DNA of 64,000 nucleotides, taken from contig JAWHQI010000228.1 in NCBI GenBank assembly GCA_033032865.1, forward strand, positions 4,068,501 through 4,132,500, in the 5' to 3' direction. The translations under genes and the position numbers were made by a program. Shown here piece by piece: positions 22,111-33,607 of this stretch. The stretch is from Dactylorhiza incarnata (lineage: Eukaryota > Streptophyta > Magnoliopsida > Asparagales > Orchidaceae). The first letter of the stretch is position 1, and every line of letters starts with the position of its first letter. The notes under the pieces are model-generated. The model was not told the DNA's origin. It ran no database searches and was given only the letters and a program-made list of their open reading frames with translations.

Positions 22111-22640
22111 AGAGCATAGTGAGGATAAATTTTAATTTAGTCTAGGCAATCCTCTAATAAATTACTTTTTAGCTAGTTTTAAAATGAGCTTTGTACTAGC
22201 GTGACCTAAACATTTATGCCAAAGTTCTAACTCGTCATTTTTAGTTATAAAACATTTTATAGATGATTTGGAAAGATCATGAAAGGAAACTACATATACG
22301 TTGTGAGCTCTAGGTGCAGTTAGTAAAACATTTTTTGTGTTTGGATTAAATATTTTGCAAAGATTTGTGGATGACTCAAATAAAACATCTAATCCTTTAT
22401 CACACAGTTGACTAATAAATATTAAGTTATGTTTTAATCCTTTTACAGAAAGAACATTAGAGATAGTAAAGGATTCGTTACCCACTATACAGACTCCCAT
22501 GATCCTTCCTTTATCATTATCACCAAAGGTTACGATCCCTCCTTTCTTCTATTCTAGGATAAGGAACTTTGCATTGTTGCCCCTTATGTTCTTGGAGCAG
22601 CCCGAGTCCAAGTACCATAAGCCCTCCATTTCCTTAGCCT
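22111..22640 (-). pseudogene. Element B protease and GAG-pre-integrase region
   Basis: Around 22590-22610 the minus strand reads GLWYLDSGCS, the aspartic protease active-site motif (D-S-G) preceding a Lys/Asn variant of the usual HMTG. It continues through GDNDKGRIMGV and LSVKGLKHNLIFISQLC. The pre-integrase zinc-binding part is ELWHKCLGHAS and CSPCQKGKF (HHCC-type). There are stops near 22560 and 22160. The protease would cut the Gag-Pol polyprotein. Confidence 0.85.
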
Positions 22641-24581
22641 TCCTGCAAATCTAGAAAGAGGATGAGAGTAAAGATCCGGATAACCAAAAGGGACCACCCA
22701 TAATATAAGTGGAGGCCTTTGGTACCCAGATTTGCTTTAAAGATCCCTGTTTTATTTTCTTGCAAGAGCTAGACGTGTGTCCAAACCTATGACAGTTTGC
22801 ACAAGAAATAAAAGGGGTTGAGACCCTTTTCTGAAATTCTACATTGCCCTTACTAGATGAGGTTTGATTTTTAGAAAAAGCAGAAGATTTTTTGTATGAT
22901 GGGCTACCGCCGGCGTTAGTGGCTAGCGTTGGGCGGTAGCTGTCACTTTGATATCGGATCCCAAATTTTCTAGAACCATAACATTGGATCCCCAAAATCA
23001 TGTCTAGGGATTTTTGCCAATTCCAAATTCTTTGATGGCCATATTGAGGTCATGAGTTTGTTTTTTAAGAGATTAAATTTCTTTTACAAGCATGACACAT
23101 TTATTTTTAAATCCTTTTTTGTTATTTTCAATTTGTAAGAGAGAGGTTTTTAGTTTTCTCTCTAAGTCCCCCTTTTCTCTTGTAAGAGTTTTGATTTGTG
23201 AGAGGGCCTTAGAAAGAGAAACTTCAAGTTCTTTTGCCTTACATAAGGAGTTATCACACTCTTGGCATGGAACCTTTCTTTAATAAAAGGAGATTAATTT
23301 TTTTGTAAGCTTTTGATTTTCTTTGATGAGAGATTCATTTTCACGATTTAAAATAATATTATCTTCTATACTATTATCTTAAGCTTTGTAGATCAAAACA
23401 AATTCATCATAAAGTTCTTCGAAGGTGTGAAGAGTTACCTCAGTGTCACTAAGAGCACTGGTGTCATCATCGTTGTCTTTTGCCACCAAGCATAATTTTT
23501 CTTCCTCCTCGCTGCTTGGCTCAGATCCGCTTGATTCTTCAGAGGAAGAATCATCACATGTTGCAGCTTTCAGCACCTTCTTTTTCTCCTTCCCTTTGTA
23601 TCATTTTTCTTTTTGCTCCTTTAGATACTTCGGGCATTGGCTCTGAATGTGCCTGGTCTTCCTGCATTGAAAGCACTCTAGTGGCGGTCTTTCCTCTTTG
23701 TCTTCACTTTCCTTTTCTTTCTTTGTTGAAGAGGAAGACACTTTATGTCGAGCATCCTTCTGGAAGAATTTCCGGAAGGTGTTCCTTGTTTCCGGATTTC
23801 TAATGAATTTTTTGAAGTTCTTGACGAGGAGACCTTCTTCATCTTCATCATCATCTTCGTTGCTCTCCTTTTTCAATTTTAGTGCCAACGCCTTTTTCTT
23901 TGGCTCCTTGTTGTATTCTTTGTGTTGAATCTGGAGTTCTACCTCATGAGTTTTGAGATTCCCAATGAGATTCTCGATCTGGAGCGTTCTTAGGTTGTGT
24001 GACTCCGAGATGGTCGTCACCATTGGATTGAACCTCGGAGGTAGTGATCGAAGAATTTTTCTGACCAAGTCACTGTCGGAGTAGATCTTTCCAAGAGCTA
24101 TTGAAGCGTTGACGATCTTGGTGAAGCGTGTGTACATCGACTTGATGTCTTCTTAAGCATCCATGATGAATTTTTCATATTTCGATTCCAGTTGGAATAG
24201 CATTGCATCTTTAACCTGTGATGTACCTTCTTGAGTAACTTCTAATTGGTTCCAAATATCTTAAGCAGTTGCACATGCAGAAATTTGATTAGATTCAGTT
24301 ATTTTTAAAGCACAATATAAAGCGTTCATTGCCTTTGCATTATTTATGCATTTAAGTTTATCGCTATCATCCAATTTATCCTTAGGTTTTTCTATCGTAG
24401 CCTCTCATACTACAATTGTAGGAGGAGAGTACCAAACTTCCACCATGTTCTATACTTCTATATCCATGGTCATAAGAAAACACATTATCGTAGATTTCCA
24501 GTATTTGAAATCTGACCCAGTAAAAAGAGGTTTTCTACTAACACCCCGACCCTCGGGAAAAGCAAGATCATGAGACATCAT
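22641..24581 (-). pseudogene. Element B gag (nucleocapsid), broken
   Basis: The start is chosen at ATG 24581-24579 (MMSHDLAFPEG), 35 bp inside the PBS. The N-terminal part resembles the UBN2/gag family (DFKYWKS, DIWNQLE, ESKYEKF). An open stretch, 23601-24137, has IVNASIALGK and LRSLPPRFNPMVTTI, and a CX2CX4HX4C knuckle CFQCRKTRHIQSQC. A second knuckle, CANCHRFGHTSSSC, lies near 22770-22810, and the gag end is QIWVPKAST. Acidic low-complexity stretches lie between them. Oddity: at 22902-22940 the reading frame contains an LTR-type GCTACCGCC..GGCGGTAGC inverted repeat. There are several stops (for example at 23600 and 24150). Confidence 0.85.
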
Positions 24582-24616
24582 TTTTCCCAATTGTTAGACC
24601 GTTTTTGAATAAAACC

Positions 24617-24628
24617 CCTCTGATACCA
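24617..24628 (-). other. Element B primer-binding site
   Basis: Minus strand TGGTATCAGAGG, complementary to the 3' end of initiator methionine tRNA as usual for copia elements, two bases inside the LTR. Confidence 0.88.
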
Positions 24629-24630
24629 CT

Positions 24631-25700
24631 TGTTGGATCTGTAGGCTCCCTTAGAGGGGGGGTGAAAAAGGGTTTTAAAACTTTTATTATATTTTGAAAT
24701 ACTTGAAAAGCTAAGCGATCAAACTAGAGAGAAATCAAGTGAAATAAAATAGAGACATGATTTTACTAATATGAAATGTAGGATTACAAAATTTGATTTC
24801 TTATGACGGTAAAAATCGAAGGCAAAAAGTAAAATCCCATTTGTTTTCTATCCCAACATGTATCCCCACAATCTGGTGGCTTTAGCCTATCCTTCCACGG
24901 ATACGGCCTCAAGACGCTCTAGCCAATCCTCCCCCAGATATGGCCTCGAGCATCCCCTATACCAAACCAAGATCTAGTCGCCAACACGAGGCAAATTTCT
25001 CCTTAATTCCTACCCCGACCTAGTCGCCAACACGAGGCAAATTTACTAAGAAATTACAAGAATGAAAAATAACATGAATATTATAAACTCCCTCTTGGAG
25101 AAATTCTGAAGTTGGAGACGAAAGACCGTTGTAGAATAAATGTGGTTGAAGCGATCGTCGGTCGGATGCGGCGTGTAAAAATCCTCCTTTAGAAACTCAC
25201 AGAACTTCGGGCGGGAGATCAACTCTCGGCAGTATAAGTCTCTAGAAATTTGGCACTAGAGCTTTCTCATGGATGTGTGTTCGAAACGAGAGAAGAGGGC
25301 TCCTTTTATATCCTTGGAGCTAGCGCCTATGCTAGCGCTACAGTCGACGCTATCCCTGTTTAGGAACTATTCTGCATGTGCGTATCTTCATTCAAAGGAA
25401 ACCCTCCTAATAATACTCATATGCGTCAAGATAGCGCCTGTGCTAGCTGCTACCGCCTTGCGCTAGCGCCTACTAAAATTGCTCCTAAAATTGCTCAAAT
25501 TAGAGCTAGTGCTTGCGCTAGGTGCTACCGCCGGCGCTAGTGGGCATGATGGAATTTTGGCTTCAAACTTGGGAACAAACTTCTTATGTTATCCTTGAGT
25601 CATGTGGCATTGTTTCCCACACACTGAAACACACAAGATCAAATACACATAGGATTTGTTATTCTCAAACCTAGGAGATGTGGAAGGCCATATTCCAACA
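24631..25700 (-). repeat. Element B 5' LTR
   Basis: 1,070 bp; minus strand TGTTGG...CCAACA. CpG motif words GAGCTAGCGCC, TGCTAGCGCTAC, GCTACCGCC and GGCGCTAG lie at 25317-25545. A TATA-like box (minus TATAAAAGG) is at about 25305-25314, just downstream of the cluster in the sense of transcription. The C-rich end signature (CACCCCCCCTCTAAGG, minus) is at 24651-24666. Confidence 0.9.
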
Positions 25701-25705
25701 CATAT
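25701..25705. repeat. Target-site duplication of B, right copy (CATAT)
   Basis: Matches 16264-16268. Confidence 0.88.
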
Positions 25706-27643
25706 TCCCTTCTATCTTCTGCTACTTCTTTGATCACTATCCCTTCTTCTTTCCTTACTAAGGGATCTGACATGCTGCCAAGGGGACCTTCCCTAAACTT
25801 CCTTTTCTTTACTAGAGGCTCTGAAGGCAGCAGCCTCTTCTTGATCTTACCAAACTTGATTATACTGAATAGGAGGGTCAAAAGGTACATCTTCATAAAA
25901 CTGATATGGTACTCTTCATGTCAACTCTTCATGCAGCCACTTGAAATTTGATAATTGAACACATTGGCTTCATTGACTTTGTTATTCAGTTCAATGCTTA
26001 TCTCAGCCATCCTGGACATCAATTCTTCCTCCCCCTTTCTGACTTCTTCAGTTGGGGTTTAGATTATTTCCTCCTTGAAAATCTTGATTTCTGTGTGAAG
26101 ATAATCTCCGCCTGATCCTGTAGAGCGCATCAATATGTCATGATCTTTGGAAAGATCGTGAGCTACAGTATAGACACAAGTCACACCATCTATGGTTAGA
26201 GATATAGCTTTTCCTGCTTCAGCAAAATTTGTATCTATCTGATCTTGTATCTTATCCACATTGTGTTGCACATCTGATTCAACATCACAGATTTTCTCAA
26301 AAACTTATTTTAAAGAGAATTCAAAGTTCTATGCTTGAGACATGAGCAAAGCTTCAATTGCCTTCATCAGTTTTTCATTGATAGAGGAGGAATGCATAGG
26401 AGCATGAACATGAACAGGAGTTGGAGTTCCAAAACTCTCATCCTCTAATAAGAACTCATTGGAGTCTTCCTTCCCTGGTGAGGCTTGAATATCCTTCTAA
26501 GCAGGAGGTGTAGATTGCAATTCCTCTCCTTCTAGCACTGAGGGCAACACCTCATCCTCCTTGAAACCTTCTGTAGGGACTACTTCCTGTAGAAAAACCT
26601 CTCCCTCAAAATTTGCAATAAATATCTTATTAGAGGGGATTTCACTTATAACACCAAGAAATCCACCAGATGTTGATTCTTGTTCCTTCTCTATTGCCTG
26701 CTCATTAGTGAATTGATTCCTGATTACCTTATCCATAATTTCTGTATTCATCTGAGCATCTAAAATCTATCTATTATCACCATCATTATAATCATTATCA
26801 TCATCAGCAGCAGCATCAACTTGATCATCTTGATCATCAGCTATAGGAGAGGAGATAAGGGGCAGAGGGGAGTGAACCTTGGAAACTTCTTTTGGAACAT
26901 CTAGGGCTGGAACATGGAGATTCTCCCCTGGAACAACGTACTTAGGAACAACATACTTAAGAGCAATCCTTTCCCATCTGTTTAGGATAGAAGAGTCAAT
27001 CTTTTTCAGATGATGGATTGGAATACCATAAGACATATCAAATTAACTCCCATCAATTTGATTCATATAAAGAGAGATGATCCTACCAAAGTTAGTAATC
27101 ATCAAACTTGCATTGATCTGTTGAAAATGGACCAATCCCCAGTTAACTCTTTTTCTACAAATAACTCCAGCCAGGAGTTCGAACATGTCATTAGAAAGAT
27201 AGTCATGGGAACCTACCTTGCACAATAATACTTTGCCTAAAATGTCAGACAAAATCTGTCCATCTCCACTCATGTTATTTCTCCTTATAGAAGTAGTACC
27301 TCTAGGCAATCCACAAAAGAATAAAGCTATGTTATATTCTTTCGCATACAAATTGTCTTCTTCTTCAATTTCTGGCTGTCTTAAATATCTTGACAAAAGA
27401 GAGGGCTTCATCTTAGTCACTGAATTCCTGACAGTAGACTTAATGATTGATCCATGGCGACTGTTTTTTGGAAAATTCGAGGACCTCTCTGTCCAGAACT
27501 CTGCATGGATGCTCAAGAATGAAAGATAAGACAACTTCTTCTACACACAGCACGACATTTTGAAATTCTTCTGATGCACTTACAAACCCTTTGCGAACTA
27601 GCTCCCCTCCTACCTGGAGATATCCTGAACTCTTGCGAGTCAT
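25706..27643 (-). pseudogene. Element C aORF, N-terminal and central part
   Basis: The start is placed at ATG 27643 (MTRKSSGYL), from alignment with the aORF starts of E and D. GGELVRKGF and DREVLEF follow. A frameshift leads to the 27043-27534 open piece, with LLCKVGSHDYLSNDMFELL, NWGLVHFQQI and NFGRIISLY. Next comes GIPIHHLKKIDSSILNRWERI, an Asp-rich low-complexity stretch, and a coiled-coil-like region (26059-26271) with EEVRKGEEELMSRMAE. KKRKFREG lies near the junction with B. Multiple stops. The role is unknown; the block order equals that of E and D. Confidence 0.75.
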
Positions 27644-27766
27644 TGCTAGCAGACGAAGATTCGGCGACTGGGTGATGAATCGTTGGATGGTTCTCTAGAA
27701 AACTCGATGAAATCCACATGCATAACTCGTGAAACCCTTAAAACCTTTATATAGTGTTAATGTCTT

Positions 27767-27812
<46 letters not shown>

Positions 27813-28068
27813 ACCTTATTGAAAAGAAATGACTCTTCGGATCCAATAAAAATATAAGAGAAAATGTTATAAATTCATCGAAAGACCAGAGTGCACTCGA
27901 CGATTTATCGAAATGATTTGTGTAATTTGTCTAATTCATTGAAATGACTCAGGAAATTTACTTGATTCATTGAAATGACTCGGGAAATTGAACCAATTCG
28001 TCGAAATGACTCATGAAATTTCCTTGTCTTCTTGAAATTTTGAACTTGGACAAATTTCCTTGAGCTTT
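27644..28068 (-). promoter_or_regulatory. Element C internal promoter-like region upstream of aORF
   Basis: It lies between the pol stop (28069-28071) and the aORF ATG. In minus order: about 31-bp tandem units with TTCGACGAATT/TTCAATGAATC and ATGACTC words at 27890-28015; an (AG)n tract at 27768-27807; a TATA box CTATATAAAG at 27745-27754; then a leader of about 100 bases. CTCGA/TCGA words also crowd the C LTR upstream of its TATAAATA. Promoter function is inferred. Confidence 0.6.
27768..27807. repeat. (AG)n microsatellite
   Basis: About 19 AG units, on the minus strand a (CT)n tract immediately upstream of the TATA box of the C aORF. Confidence 0.92.
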
Positions 28069-29700
28069 TTATGAATCCTTGTTTAGCATACCTAGTTCCA
28101 TTTTGAAGAAATTGAACTTGGTCTCATCAAGCGGCTACGTGAAAATATCTCCAACTTGCTTAACCGTCGGGACATAACTGAGGTTGATGTCTTTGTTCTC
28201 CACATGCTCCCGGATGAAGTAATAACATATCTCTATATCCTTTGTCCGGCTGTGAGAGACTGAATTGTTGGCAATTGCAACAGCACTTAATGAGTCACTA
28301 AAAATGGGAATCTCCTTCAACTTCAAGTTGTAATCTTCTATCTGATTCCCGATCCAAAGGAGTTGTGCACAACAACTGCCTGCGGAGATATACTCTGATT
28401 TAGCAGTTGAGATTGCTACACAATTTTGCTTCTTACTACTCCAAGAAATAAGCCTCGTTCCAAGGAATTGGCAAGTCTCGGAACTGCTTTTTCTATCATC
28501 CTTGCTACCTGCAACGGTATAATGTTTTTCAGCATCTAAAAATTTAGTTAGTTCAAAGTTATTACTTCTTGGGTACCATTAGCCAAGATTTGGTGTGCCT
28601 TTAATGTATCTCAAAATCCTCTTTGCAACGGTATAATGAGATTCCATAGAGTTCACCTGAAATCTAGCACATACACATGTTGAAAACTTTGTATCTGGTC
28701 TACTCACAGTAAGGTAGAACAAGGATCCAATTATGCTTCTGTACTTGGTTTCATAAAAAGGTTTCCCTTTCTCATCCTTGTCCATAGTCATATTTGAACA
28801 AATTGGAGTCCTCATATAGGTTGCATTCTCCATTTCGAATTTCTTAATTAACTCTTTGGTGAACTTCGTCTGAGAGATGAAAATTCAATCTTCAGATTGT
28901 TTAACTTGAAGTCCTACGAAATACTTCAGCTCACCCATACTACTCATTTCAAATTTCCCTACATCATGTTAGAAAACTTTTTGCAAAGGTGAACATCTGT
29001 AGATCCAAATATAATATCATCGACATAGATTTGTACTAGCAAAATTTTGCCTTTTACTTCCCTAAGAAAAAATGTCGTATCTATCTTTCCTCTTGTGAAA
29101 TTTGTTCTCAAGAAGAAAGCTAGAGATAGTCTCATACAAAGCTCGGGGTGTTTGTTTCAGACCATCTAATGCTTTGCGTAAGTAATAAACATAATCAGGA
29201 AAAGAGAAATCAACAAAACCTCGTGGTTGTTCAACGTATACTTCTTCCTTTAAATTACAATTAAGGAAGGCTGACTTCACATCCATTTGGTAAACCTTGA
29301 ATCCGTTGGGAGCAGCATACGCTAGGAACAACCTGATCGCTTCAAGTCTTTTCACTGGAGCATAAGTTTGATCGAAGTCGATCACTTCTTCTTGTCCGTA
29401 AACTTAAGCTACAAGTCTAGCCTTTTTCTTGATGATCACACCATTTTCATCCAGCTTATTTCTGAAGACCCATTTTGTTCCAATAACATTTTGACCTTTG
29501 GGCCTTAGTGCCAGCTTCAAAACTTTGTAACATTTGAATTGATTAAGCTCCTCTTGCATTGCAATGATACATGAGGCATCCTCTTTTGCCCCATCAAATT
29601 TCTTTGGCTCAATCTGCAAAATTAAACTTAAATGCAAAACTTTGTTAGCTGTAGCTCTTCTTGTTCTAATTTCCACTCTAGTATCTCCAATGATTTGATC
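28069..29700 (-). pseudogene. Element C reverse transcriptase and RNase H
   Basis: Minus strand. An open 90-aa piece has [33 protein letters not shown] and ARLVA. The next, 29062-29385, has [29 protein letters not shown] and [10 protein letters not shown]. The catalytic YVDDIIFGST lies around 29000-29030. GKPFYETKYRSIIGSLFYLT and RPDTKFSTCVCARFQV follow. RNase H: DDRKSSSETC, CCAQLLW, SHSRTKDIEICYYFIREHVEN and VGDIFT, ending ELGMLNKDS at a stop at 28069. Several stops and frameshifts. Close to the RT of D. Confidence 0.88.
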
Positions 29701-29856
29701 ACTTGGGTGATCTCTTTAATGTCTGATCACCAGATTCCTTGCAACTTCTATGCAACCAGTAGGTTCTTCTACTTCTGATGCATCTTCTATTTCTTGAGGT
29801 TCTTCTTCCTCAAGTACAGTTGGAGTGTTCACTGTAACATACCTTGGAGCATCTTC

Positions 29857-30720
29857 CTAAGATGCTTCTTCCATGCTTAGCTCTTTTAGTTTGGCACCTG
29901 CACCTCCATCTTCAACAAAAATAATAGAAGAGTTATTGTGAAGCACGCTCGTCTCATCAAAGACAACATTAATGGATTCTTCTACAACCAGGGTTTTCTT
30001 GTTAAAAATCATATATGCCTTACTATGACTATTATAGCCTACGAAAATACCTTCAAAACACTTTTCACTAAACTTAGTTTTGTGGAGCTTTCCATTATTA
30101 AGTACAAAGCATTTGCTTCCAAAGATCCTAAAATAGGACACAGTCGGTTTCCTGCCCTTTAGAAGTTCATAAGGTGTCTTATGATGGTTCTTGTGAATTA
30201 AGTCTCTGTTTTGCACGTTACACGCAATATTGATTGCTTTAGCCCAGAGGTACTCTGGTAGTGAAGAGTCATTCAACATTGTTCTGCATGCCTCAATGAG
30301 TGTTCTAGTCTTTCTCTTGGCAACTCCATTTTATTGCGGAGTACGAGGAGAGGAAAACTCAAGAAAGATACCTAAGCTTTCACAAATCTCTGTCATGGCA
30401 CCAGATTTAAATTCTGTTCCATGGTCACTTCTGATTTTGACCACAGAGCAGTTCAATCCATTCGGTATTTGCCTGACAAAGGTAGTGAGAGAGTCAAAGG
30501 TATCTGACTTTTGTTTTAGAAAGATTACCCATGCAAATTGTAAGTAGTCATCCACAACAACCACAGTGTTAGACTTACCTCCAAAACTCCGAACAGCCAT
30601 GGGACCGAATTAGTCCATATGAAGTAGATATAAACATCTAAAAGAATCTTTAGTGGTAATGATTTTAAAGGTAGCTCTTGTATGCTTACCCATCTGGCAA
30701 GTATGATAAGGTCTCTCATT
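29857..30720 (-). pseudogene. Element C integrase
   Basis: The piece 30331-30600 shows VVVDDYLQFAW, VVKIRSDHGTEFKSG (catalytic Asp) and FSSPRTPQ. The frame then breaks before the usual NG-AERRNRT. The piece 29857-30279 shows LPEYLWAKAINIACNVQNR, TPYELLKGRKPTVSYFRIFGSKCFVLNN and EGIFVGYNSHSKAYMIFN. Homologous to the D integrase. Confidence 0.86.
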
Positions 30721-31230
30721 AAATGCACTTAATATCGAGAGCATCACACACTAATTTATGAGAAAATAATATATTTATAGTTTTGAAATTAATATGTGCT
30801 AATCTCTTGTGCCGATCACAAATAGATGCACTATCTTTTGCCAAAAAGCACACTGGTGTTGAAGATTCTAGACAAAGAAAATTTGAGCAAAAAATATTTC
30901 TACTCCGAGTGCCTGTTAAAATAGTTTCTGAGTTATCAGACGACCTTATCAGACACTTATCCTTGTAGAACTCAACCATATAGCTTTTTTCATATAGTTG
31001 ACTTATGCTAATGAGATTATGTTATAATGCTTTAACATAAGCCACGTCTGTGCAAGAAACTATAGTGTTGGTAATCATACCGTAGTCTTTTGTAATTCCT
31101 CAATCAGATTCGCCAAACAAAACTTTTGGACCACTATAACTAGGGTATAATTCTGCAATAGGCTTCTTATTCCGGTCATGTGCCAAGAACATCCACTGTC
31201 CAAATACCATATATGCATTTTGTTGGCTTT
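30721..31230 (-). pseudogene. Element C protease / GAG-pre-integrase remnant
   Basis: The DSGCS active-site codons are degraded (WMFLAHDRN in place of a CSMHMTG-type stretch). Downstream blocks remain: GPKVLFGESD, then YVKALYHNLISISQL, KDKCLIR, TGTRSRNIFCSNFLCL, and the pre-integrase RHKRLAHINFKTIN. Frame-disrupting stops are present. Confidence 0.75.
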
Positions 31231-33532
31231 TAGACATACTTGCAATCAATAATAAATTGCATTTAGGAACCCAAATGAATTTGGTTCCTTGGATTCTTAT
31301 TAGAAGACTACCACTTGGAGGGTTAATATTGCGGGTGGTCATTCTTGCATTATTAACTCGTGGAGTCTTGAAATTCAAGGGATTGAACCAACTATCTATG
31401 GCGAAGTGACCAACTTTGCCACAGCACCAACAATCAAATCTGTTGTACCTTCTTTTCTTCTCCTGCATAACTTTTTGAATGGGGGGTTGAGTAGGAGCTA
31501 CTGACTTGGAAGTAGAAGTATCATGATTGCAACATACACATGGCTCCTTCTCAAGTGGCTTTGTAGCAATAGTTTTGTCTCGGTGCTTTCTTAGCAGACG
31601 GTCCATGCACAAATGAACCATAGTCATTGAGTACTATCTCTTCATAAGGAGCTTCGAGAGCATTCGTTTTGAAGTTTTGGGGACGGATCCATCCTTGGTT
31701 ACTTTTGTTAGACTCAGCGTGAGTTGGTCTATTAAAGTGATGATAAGAGGTTTCAAAGTCATAAGTGTCTGTTGCAAAAACTACCTTCTTGAAGGAAGGT
31801 TGACTTTTATTATCCTTACACATACCCTTAATGGCTCTTCACTTAGTAGCCTTACTTTTCTCAGTCTCGTGACCGATACCACTACTTTTCACAGGAGCTG
31901 AGAAGACATCAATAAGAGGAAGGATGGTCTTTGGCCTGGAGAAGCTTTCTACTAGCTTCATTTCAACCACCAATTTCCCTTCCAGCTCATTAACAGATTT
32001 CTCCTTCAGCTTTACCAGTTCAGCAGAGCTTTTCAGTTCGTCTTTCAAGAGTTGGATTTCTTCTCTGAGAGGAATTAATTTTTTTAATTTCTTCCCTCAG
32101 ATCCGATTCCACGGCCATGAGAGACTAAATCTCTTTTGCTTGATATTTGACTACCTTGCGGCATTTGTTAAACCCCTTCAACAAAGCTCTATACTGAACT
32201 AGAAGAGATGAATCTTCCTCGGAGGAGTAGCCTTCATCCGCCTTGGATCCCGTCTCAGACTTAGAAAGAGGAGTGTGAGAGTTTACCTTCCCCTCATAAG
32301 GGGTGTTGTAGTTTTCCTCATCGGTTTAAGCCATAATCCCAAATAGGCTTCACTGTCTGAGCTTGACTCATCTGAGTCGCTCTCGCTCAGAGTCTTTGAC
32401 TTCTTTGCTAAGAAGCTGTTTTCTTCCTTCTTTTTGTTTTTGAAGGATCTTTTTTCTTCCTTCGTGGATCCTTCTTTCTTCTTATACGGACATTCAACGA
32501 TCATTTTCCCTGGTTTTTTACAACAATAACAAATAACGTCAAACAAAATATGTTTGTTCGATTTAGAATTATACTTGTCATTGTTGTAGATTTTCTTGTG
32601 ATGATCACCATCACGCCGTGATCTTCTATGATCTGAAGAGGAGGACTCATTTCTCCTTAATTTCTTTTGTTGAGCAGTCTCTTGAATTACTTGGAGAGCA
32701 AAGAGAACTCTCCATCAAACATGTCTGAGCTTGAGGGACAAGTCACTGACTCATCATCTTCATCTGATGATTGTGTCCTTATCGGTGACCCATCTTTACC
32801 TTTTCTCAACCCTTCGTCCTTCAGTGCTCCAGACTTCTCCCTTCCTAAAGTCAAACATCCCTCTTCCTTAGCTTTTCTCATACTCAGATTAAGCTCATGG
32901 GAAATAATCTTCCCAAATAGAATTTGTGGCTCCATCGTAGCCAGTTTACCAAATTCCCTTATAACAATCGCCTTGGTATCCCATTCTTTCGCCAGGGATC
33001 TCAAGAAATTGTCATTAAATTCTCCAAAAGTAAATTCACGGTCATATTTTCTTAGACCGTTGACCATCTTAAAGAATATTTAAAAAGTATCAGATATACT
33101 GTCTCTTGGGTCTTGTTTGAACGCTTCATATTCTTGATTGAGTAGAGATCTACAATCATCTCATAACTCTTCAGTACCTTCCATTAGAACTGCTATAGAA
33201 TCCTACATTTCTTTAGCAGGCTTGCAATGGAAAAAGTTTTGCAGCATCGAATCGTTCACTGCACTTGCAAAAATGTTCTTTGCCTTCTTGTCCAAGGCGA
33301 TAAGAGCAATCTCGTCCTTTGTTAGATCAAGCATCTTTTTAGGAACTTACACATTTGGATTAACGGTAGATGTTGTCATAGGTACATGAGGACCTTCTTC
33401 AACAATCTGAATATATTCTTGGATATACGGCTTCCATGTAGAACTTGACCCTTTCCTTCACATCGAAAAGCTTTCATTAGTGCACACCGACAACTTCATG
33501 GAAGAATCCTTGTTTCTATCCATTCCAGACAT
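31231..33532 (-). pseudogene. Element C gag, broken
   Basis: Start at ATG 33532 (MSGMDRNKDSSMKL), as in D (MANSEGNKEFTSMKL). The conserved blocks YIQIVEEGPHVPM, LMEGTEEL, SLLNQEYEAFKQD, NDNFLRSLAKEWDTKAIVI and EPQILFGKIISHELNL are present. Two knuckles: CYCCKKPGKMIVEC (His replaced by Met) near 32500, and CWCCGKVGHFAIDSW near 31430 (last Cys replaced by Ser). A Glu/Lys/Ser-rich middle has coiled-coil character. Gag ends TKFIWVPKCN. Numerous in-frame stops. Confidence 0.85.
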
Positions 33533-33593
33533 GATGTCTCTTTACAACTAGATGGAGGTCTTGTTCAAGGTGTTAACCTTTAACGAACAACTT

Positions 33594-33605
33594 GCTCCGA
33601 TACCA
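33594..33605 (-). other. Element C primer-binding site
   Basis: Minus strand TGGTATCGGAGC (one change from the canonical initiator-Met tRNA complement), two bases inside the LTR. Confidence 0.87.
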
Positions 33606-33607
33606 AC

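Larger units (their letters stand above)
16269..25700 (-). mobile_element. Element B: complete Ty1/copia retrotransposon nested in C aORF
   Basis: Both LTRs, PBS, gag, PR, integrase, RT, RNase H, post-pol spacer and polypurine region are present on the minus strand (9,432 bp), flanked by CATAT. It is of the same family as A: homologous LTR, nearly identical RT/RNase H blocks and a matching spacer. It lacks a recognisable aORF. Many stops in gag and pol make it defective. The two LTRs differ visibly (about 984 against 1,070 bp, largely a deletion around 16500), so the insertion is not recent. Confidence 0.92.

Noticed and set aside
15995..27643. A viral envelope assignment for the aORFs
   Set aside because: The env-like label is used historically for SIRE-type ORFs, but I see no signal peptide, furin site or transmembrane segment; acidic and coiled-coil regions suggest a nuclear or chromatin protein.
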